A DNA stretch of 14,622 nt from JBEKTY01 sp049515555 (GTDB lineage Bacteria; Planctomycetota; Planctomycetia; Pirellulales; Thermoguttaceae), in contig JBEKTY010000184.1 of the NCBI GenBank assembly GCA_049515555.1, positions 1-14,622 on the forward strand, read 5' to 3'. Shown here one piece after another: positions 12,683-14,622 of this stretch. Numbering within the stretch: the first letter of the stretch is position 1; each line of letters opens with the position of its first letter. Made by a program: the position numbers and the translations under genes. The notes under the pieces are model-generated. The model searched no databases. It worked only from the letters and a program-made list of their open reading frames with translations, and was not told where the DNA came from.

Positions 12683-14314
12683 ATGATGAAGCAAGAAATG
12701 CTGATCAATGTCGCGCAGCCGGAGGAATGCCGGATCGCGATCGTCGAAGACGCCGTCCTGGAGGAGCTGTACGTCGAGCGTACGGGCCAGGACAGCTACG
12801 TGGGAAACATTTATAAGGGCGTGGTCGTCAACCTGGAGCCCAGCATCCAGGCGGCGTTCGTCGATTTCGGCGTGGGCCGCAACGGCTTCCTGCACGTGAG
12901 CGACCTGGAGCCGCAGTATTTTCGGCAGGGGGGCTACGACCCGGCGCGGCCCATCGTGCCGCCCGCGGGAGCGGGGTTCGGCGAGCGGCGCGAGTCGGGC
13001 GACGAAGGGGACGAGCCCGCGCCGGGCGGCGCCGCAGCCCGGCCGCGCGGCCCCCGCGCCGGCGCCCGCCCCCGCTTCAAACCCCCCATCCAGGAAATCC
13101 TCCGCCGCGGCGACGAGGTCCTGGTGCAGGTCATCAAGGAAGGCATCGGCACCAAGGGCCCCACCCTGTCGACATACGTCAGCATTCCGGGCCGATACCT
13201 GGTGCTCATGCCCGCCCTGGGCCGCATCGGCGTGTCGCGGAAGATCGAGGACGAAGACACCCGCCATCGGCTGCGCGACATCATGCTCGAGCTCAGCCCG
13301 CCCAAGGGTGTGGGGTTCATCGTCCGCACCGCCGGCTCCGACCGCTCGAAGCGCGAGCTCTCCCGCGACCTGGCCTACCTGCTGCGGCTGTGGAAGGTCA
13401 TCGCGCGGCGGATCAAGAACCTGCCGGCCCCCGTGGACATCTACCAGGAAAGCGACATGATCATCCGCACCATCCGCGACATCTTCACCGCGGAGGTGGA
13501 CACGATCTACATCGACGAGAAGTCGGCCTACGAGCGGGCCCGCGAGTTCCTGCAACTGGTCATGCCGCGCTACGTCAACCGCCTGCAGCTCTACGAAGGC
13601 AAGGAGCCGCTGTTCTTCAAGTACCACCTGGACCAGGAGATCACCAAGATCCATCAGCGGACCGTGCCGCTGAAGCCCGGCGGCTCGATCGTCATCGATC
13701 AGACCGAGGCCCTGGTGGCCATCGACGTCAACAGCGGCAGCTTCCGGGCCGAAGACAACGCCGAAGAGACCGCCTTCCAGATGAACCTGCTGGCGGCCCG
13801 CGAGATCGCGCGGCAACTGCGGCTCCGCGACCTGGGCGGCGTGATCGTCAATGATTTCATCGACATGCACAAGGAGAAGCACCGCCGCGGCGTGGAGCGG
13901 GCCCTGCGCGACGCGGTAAGGCGGGACCGGGCGCGGACCAAGATCCTCCGCACCAGCCCCTTCGGCCTGATCGAGATGACCCGGCAGCGCGTCCGCCCGA
14001 GCCTCAAGCGGGGCGCCTACCAGGATTGCCCCTGCTGCCACGGCTCGGCCGTGGTGAAAACCCCCGAGAGCATGGCCATCGACGTGGTGCGGCTGCTGAT
14101 CGTCGCCGCCCAGCGGCCGCAGATCGCCAAGGTGGCCATCACCGTGGCCCCCGACATCGCCGACTACCTGAACAACCGCAAGCGGAACCAACTCGCCCGG
14201 CTGGAAACCGACGGCCAAATGCTGATCCAAATCGTCGGCGCGGAAGGGGTCGGACCCGAACACCTGGTCTTCCAAACCTGGGACGCCGACAACCGCGAGG
14301 TGAAGTTCCCGTGA
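12683..14314 (+). CDS. rng: Ribonuclease E/G, catalytic-domain form
   Basis: A single-strand-specific endoribonuclease for mRNA turnover and rRNA processing, 543 residues. That equals the catalytic half of RNase E or a whole RNase G; no C-terminal degradosome scaffold is present. An N-terminal S1 domain (YVGNIYKGVVVNLEPSIQAA, FLHVSDLEP) is interrupted at about residues 88-135 by an Arg/Gly/Pro/Glu-rich insert, then resumes at LVQVIKEGIGTKGPTLS. Catalytic Asp348 (LVAIDVNSG) and Asp391 (VIVNDFIDM) are 43 residues apart, as in E. coli RNase E (303, 346). The zinc-link CPCC (C449, C452) is 58 residues after the second Asp, also as in E. coli. ATG 12683 or 12686 is the start; GAAAGCGAG upstream is a weak ribosome-binding site. 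The hairpin in its 5' leader could be a substrate for autoregulation, as known for E. coli rne, but this is inference. Confidence 0.94.
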   Translation: MMKQEMLINVAQPEECRIAIVEDAVLEELYVERTGQDSYVGNIYKGVVVNLEPSIQAAFVDFGVGRNGFLHVSDLEPQYFRQGGYDPARPIVPPAGAGFGERRESGDEGDEPAPGGAAARPRGPRAGARPRFKPPIQEILRRGDEVLVQVIKEGIGTKGPTLSTYVSIPGRYLVLMPALGRIGVSRKIEDEDTRHRLRDIMLELSPPKGVGFIVRTAGSDRSKRELSRDLAYLLRLWKVIARRIKNLPAPVDIYQESDMIIRTIRDIFTAEVDTIYIDEKSAYERAREFLQLVMPRYVNRLQLYEGKEPLFFKYHLDQEITKIHQRTVPLKPGGSIVIDQTEALVAIDVNSGSFRAEDNAEETAFQMNLLAAREIARQLRLRDLGGVIVNDFIDMHKEKHRRGVERALRDAVRRDRARTKILRTSPFGLIEMTRQRVRPSLKRGAYQDCPCCHGSAVVKTPESMAIDVVRLLIVAAQRPQIAKVAITVAPDIADYLNNRKRNQLARLETDGQMLIQIVGAEGVGPEHLVFQTWDADNREVKFP

Positions 14315-14332
14315 GGCGGGGGATTTGGGTTA

Positions 14333-14451
14333 GGGATTTAGGGATTTAGGGATTTAGGGATTTAGGGATTTAGGGATTTAGGGATTTAGGGATTTAGGGA
14401 TTTAGGGATTTAGGGATTTAGGGATTTAGGGATTTAGGGATTTAGGGATTA
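14333..14451. repeat. GGGATTTA tandem array
   Basis: Fourteen perfect copies of the 8-bp unit GGGATTTA run from 14333 to 14444, followed by a shortened unit ending at 14451. It begins 18 bp after the RNase E/G stop. The strand read here is G-rich without C. An 8-bp period would shift frame if translated, and no gene covers it. Confidence 0.97.
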
Positions 14452-14474
14452 GAGGCTGGGGGGCCGAGATCAAT

Positions 14475-14506
14475 GGTCCCCTCTCCCTCCGGGAGAGGGT
14501 TAGGGT
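14475..14506. repeat. CCCCTCTCCC-family palindrome with tail (family C, copy 6)
   Basis: CCCTCTCCC (14479-14487), loop TCC, GGGAGAGGG (14491-14499), then the tail TTAGGGT. It lies 23 bp after the tandem array, whose unit also contains TTAGGG. Confidence 0.85.
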
Positions 14507-14563
14507 GGTCTGAATAAAACCCAATAATTTTGGCAAACTGGGCTTGTTAGGTTCTTTGAAATC

Positions 14564-14622
14564 TGTTGCGCTCCCTCGTGCATACGAACTGGAAACAAGT
14601 TCCAAAGCGAAGGAGCGCAACA
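14564..14622. repeat. Inverted repeat with two inner hairpins at the window edge (family J)
   Basis: TGTTGCGCTCC (14564-14574) pairs perfectly with GGAGCGCAACA (14612-14622), the last bases of the window. Inside are two small hairpins: TCGT/ACGA with loop GCAT (14576-14587) and TGGAA/TTCCA with loop ACAAG (14590-14604). The element may extend past the window. The inner loops are not complementary. Confidence 0.75.

Noticed and set aside
11849..14275. Very long (808-codon) open frame on the minus strand
   Set aside because: It mirrors the RNase E/G and DUF2344 genes. Its translation is His/Gln/Ala/Gly-rich with no family features, as expected for the complement of GC-rich coding sequence.
14333..14451. 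Eukaryotic telomere contamination
   Set aside because: The unit is 8 bp, not TTTAGGG or TTAGGG, and the array is flanked by bacterial RNase E/G coding sequence and by a repeat family found elsewhere in the window.

Overview
The window reads as a GC-rich bacterial chromosome, most likely a member of Planctomycetota (inference). The reasons are: Gram-negative type lipopolysaccharide-core genes; a compact hpf-ptsN-ptsH-ptsI cluster with no sugar permease; a DUF2344 protein directly before an RNase E/G gene; and intergenic spaces crowded with palindromic interspersed repeats. All credible genes lie on the plus strand. No tRNA, rRNA, CRISPR array, IS transposase or phage gene was found.

Region 1 (about 185-6692) is a surface-glycan cluster: an ADP-heptose:LPS heptosyltransferase-like GT9 protein, a WaaP/Kdo-type lipopolysaccharide kinase, two tandemly duplicated GT4 glycosyltransferases, a third GT4 enzyme, and the 5' remnant of a polytopic GT39-type membrane glycosyltransferase. 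The remnant has an in-frame TAG and is cut off at a repeat. Genes overlap or lie close together (ATGA overlaps at 3583-3586 and 6147-6150), so it looks like one transcription unit building a lipid-linked or LPS-core glycan.

Region 2 (6693-8676) is mostly non-coding, broken only by a small TPR protein gene (7370-7903). It carries repeats of at least six sequence families and three candidate promoters; the last of these (8577-8605) fits the gene that follows.

Region 3 (8677-11653) encodes ribosome hibernation factor HPF, an EIIA-Ntr-type PTS protein, HPr and PTS enzyme I. All catalytic residues are present, but HPr carries Asp where Ser46 is expected. Enzyme I, HPr and EIIA form a complete phosphorelay with no transporter in sight, which suggests a regulatory PTS coupled to translation or hibernation control.

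Region 4 (11924-14314) encodes a DUF2344/TIGR03936-family protein and an RNase E/G catalytic-domain protein with an extra low-complexity insert in its S1 domain. A perfect 18-bp hairpin sits just before the RNase gene. The window closes with a 14-copy GGGATTTA tandem array and further palindromic repeats.

The most unusual signal is structural. At least six elements, from five families of unrelated sequence, share one architecture: a short closing stem around two hairpins whose apical loops are complementary to each other. In two families the base changes preserve each hairpin separately, which suggests that the folded form matters.
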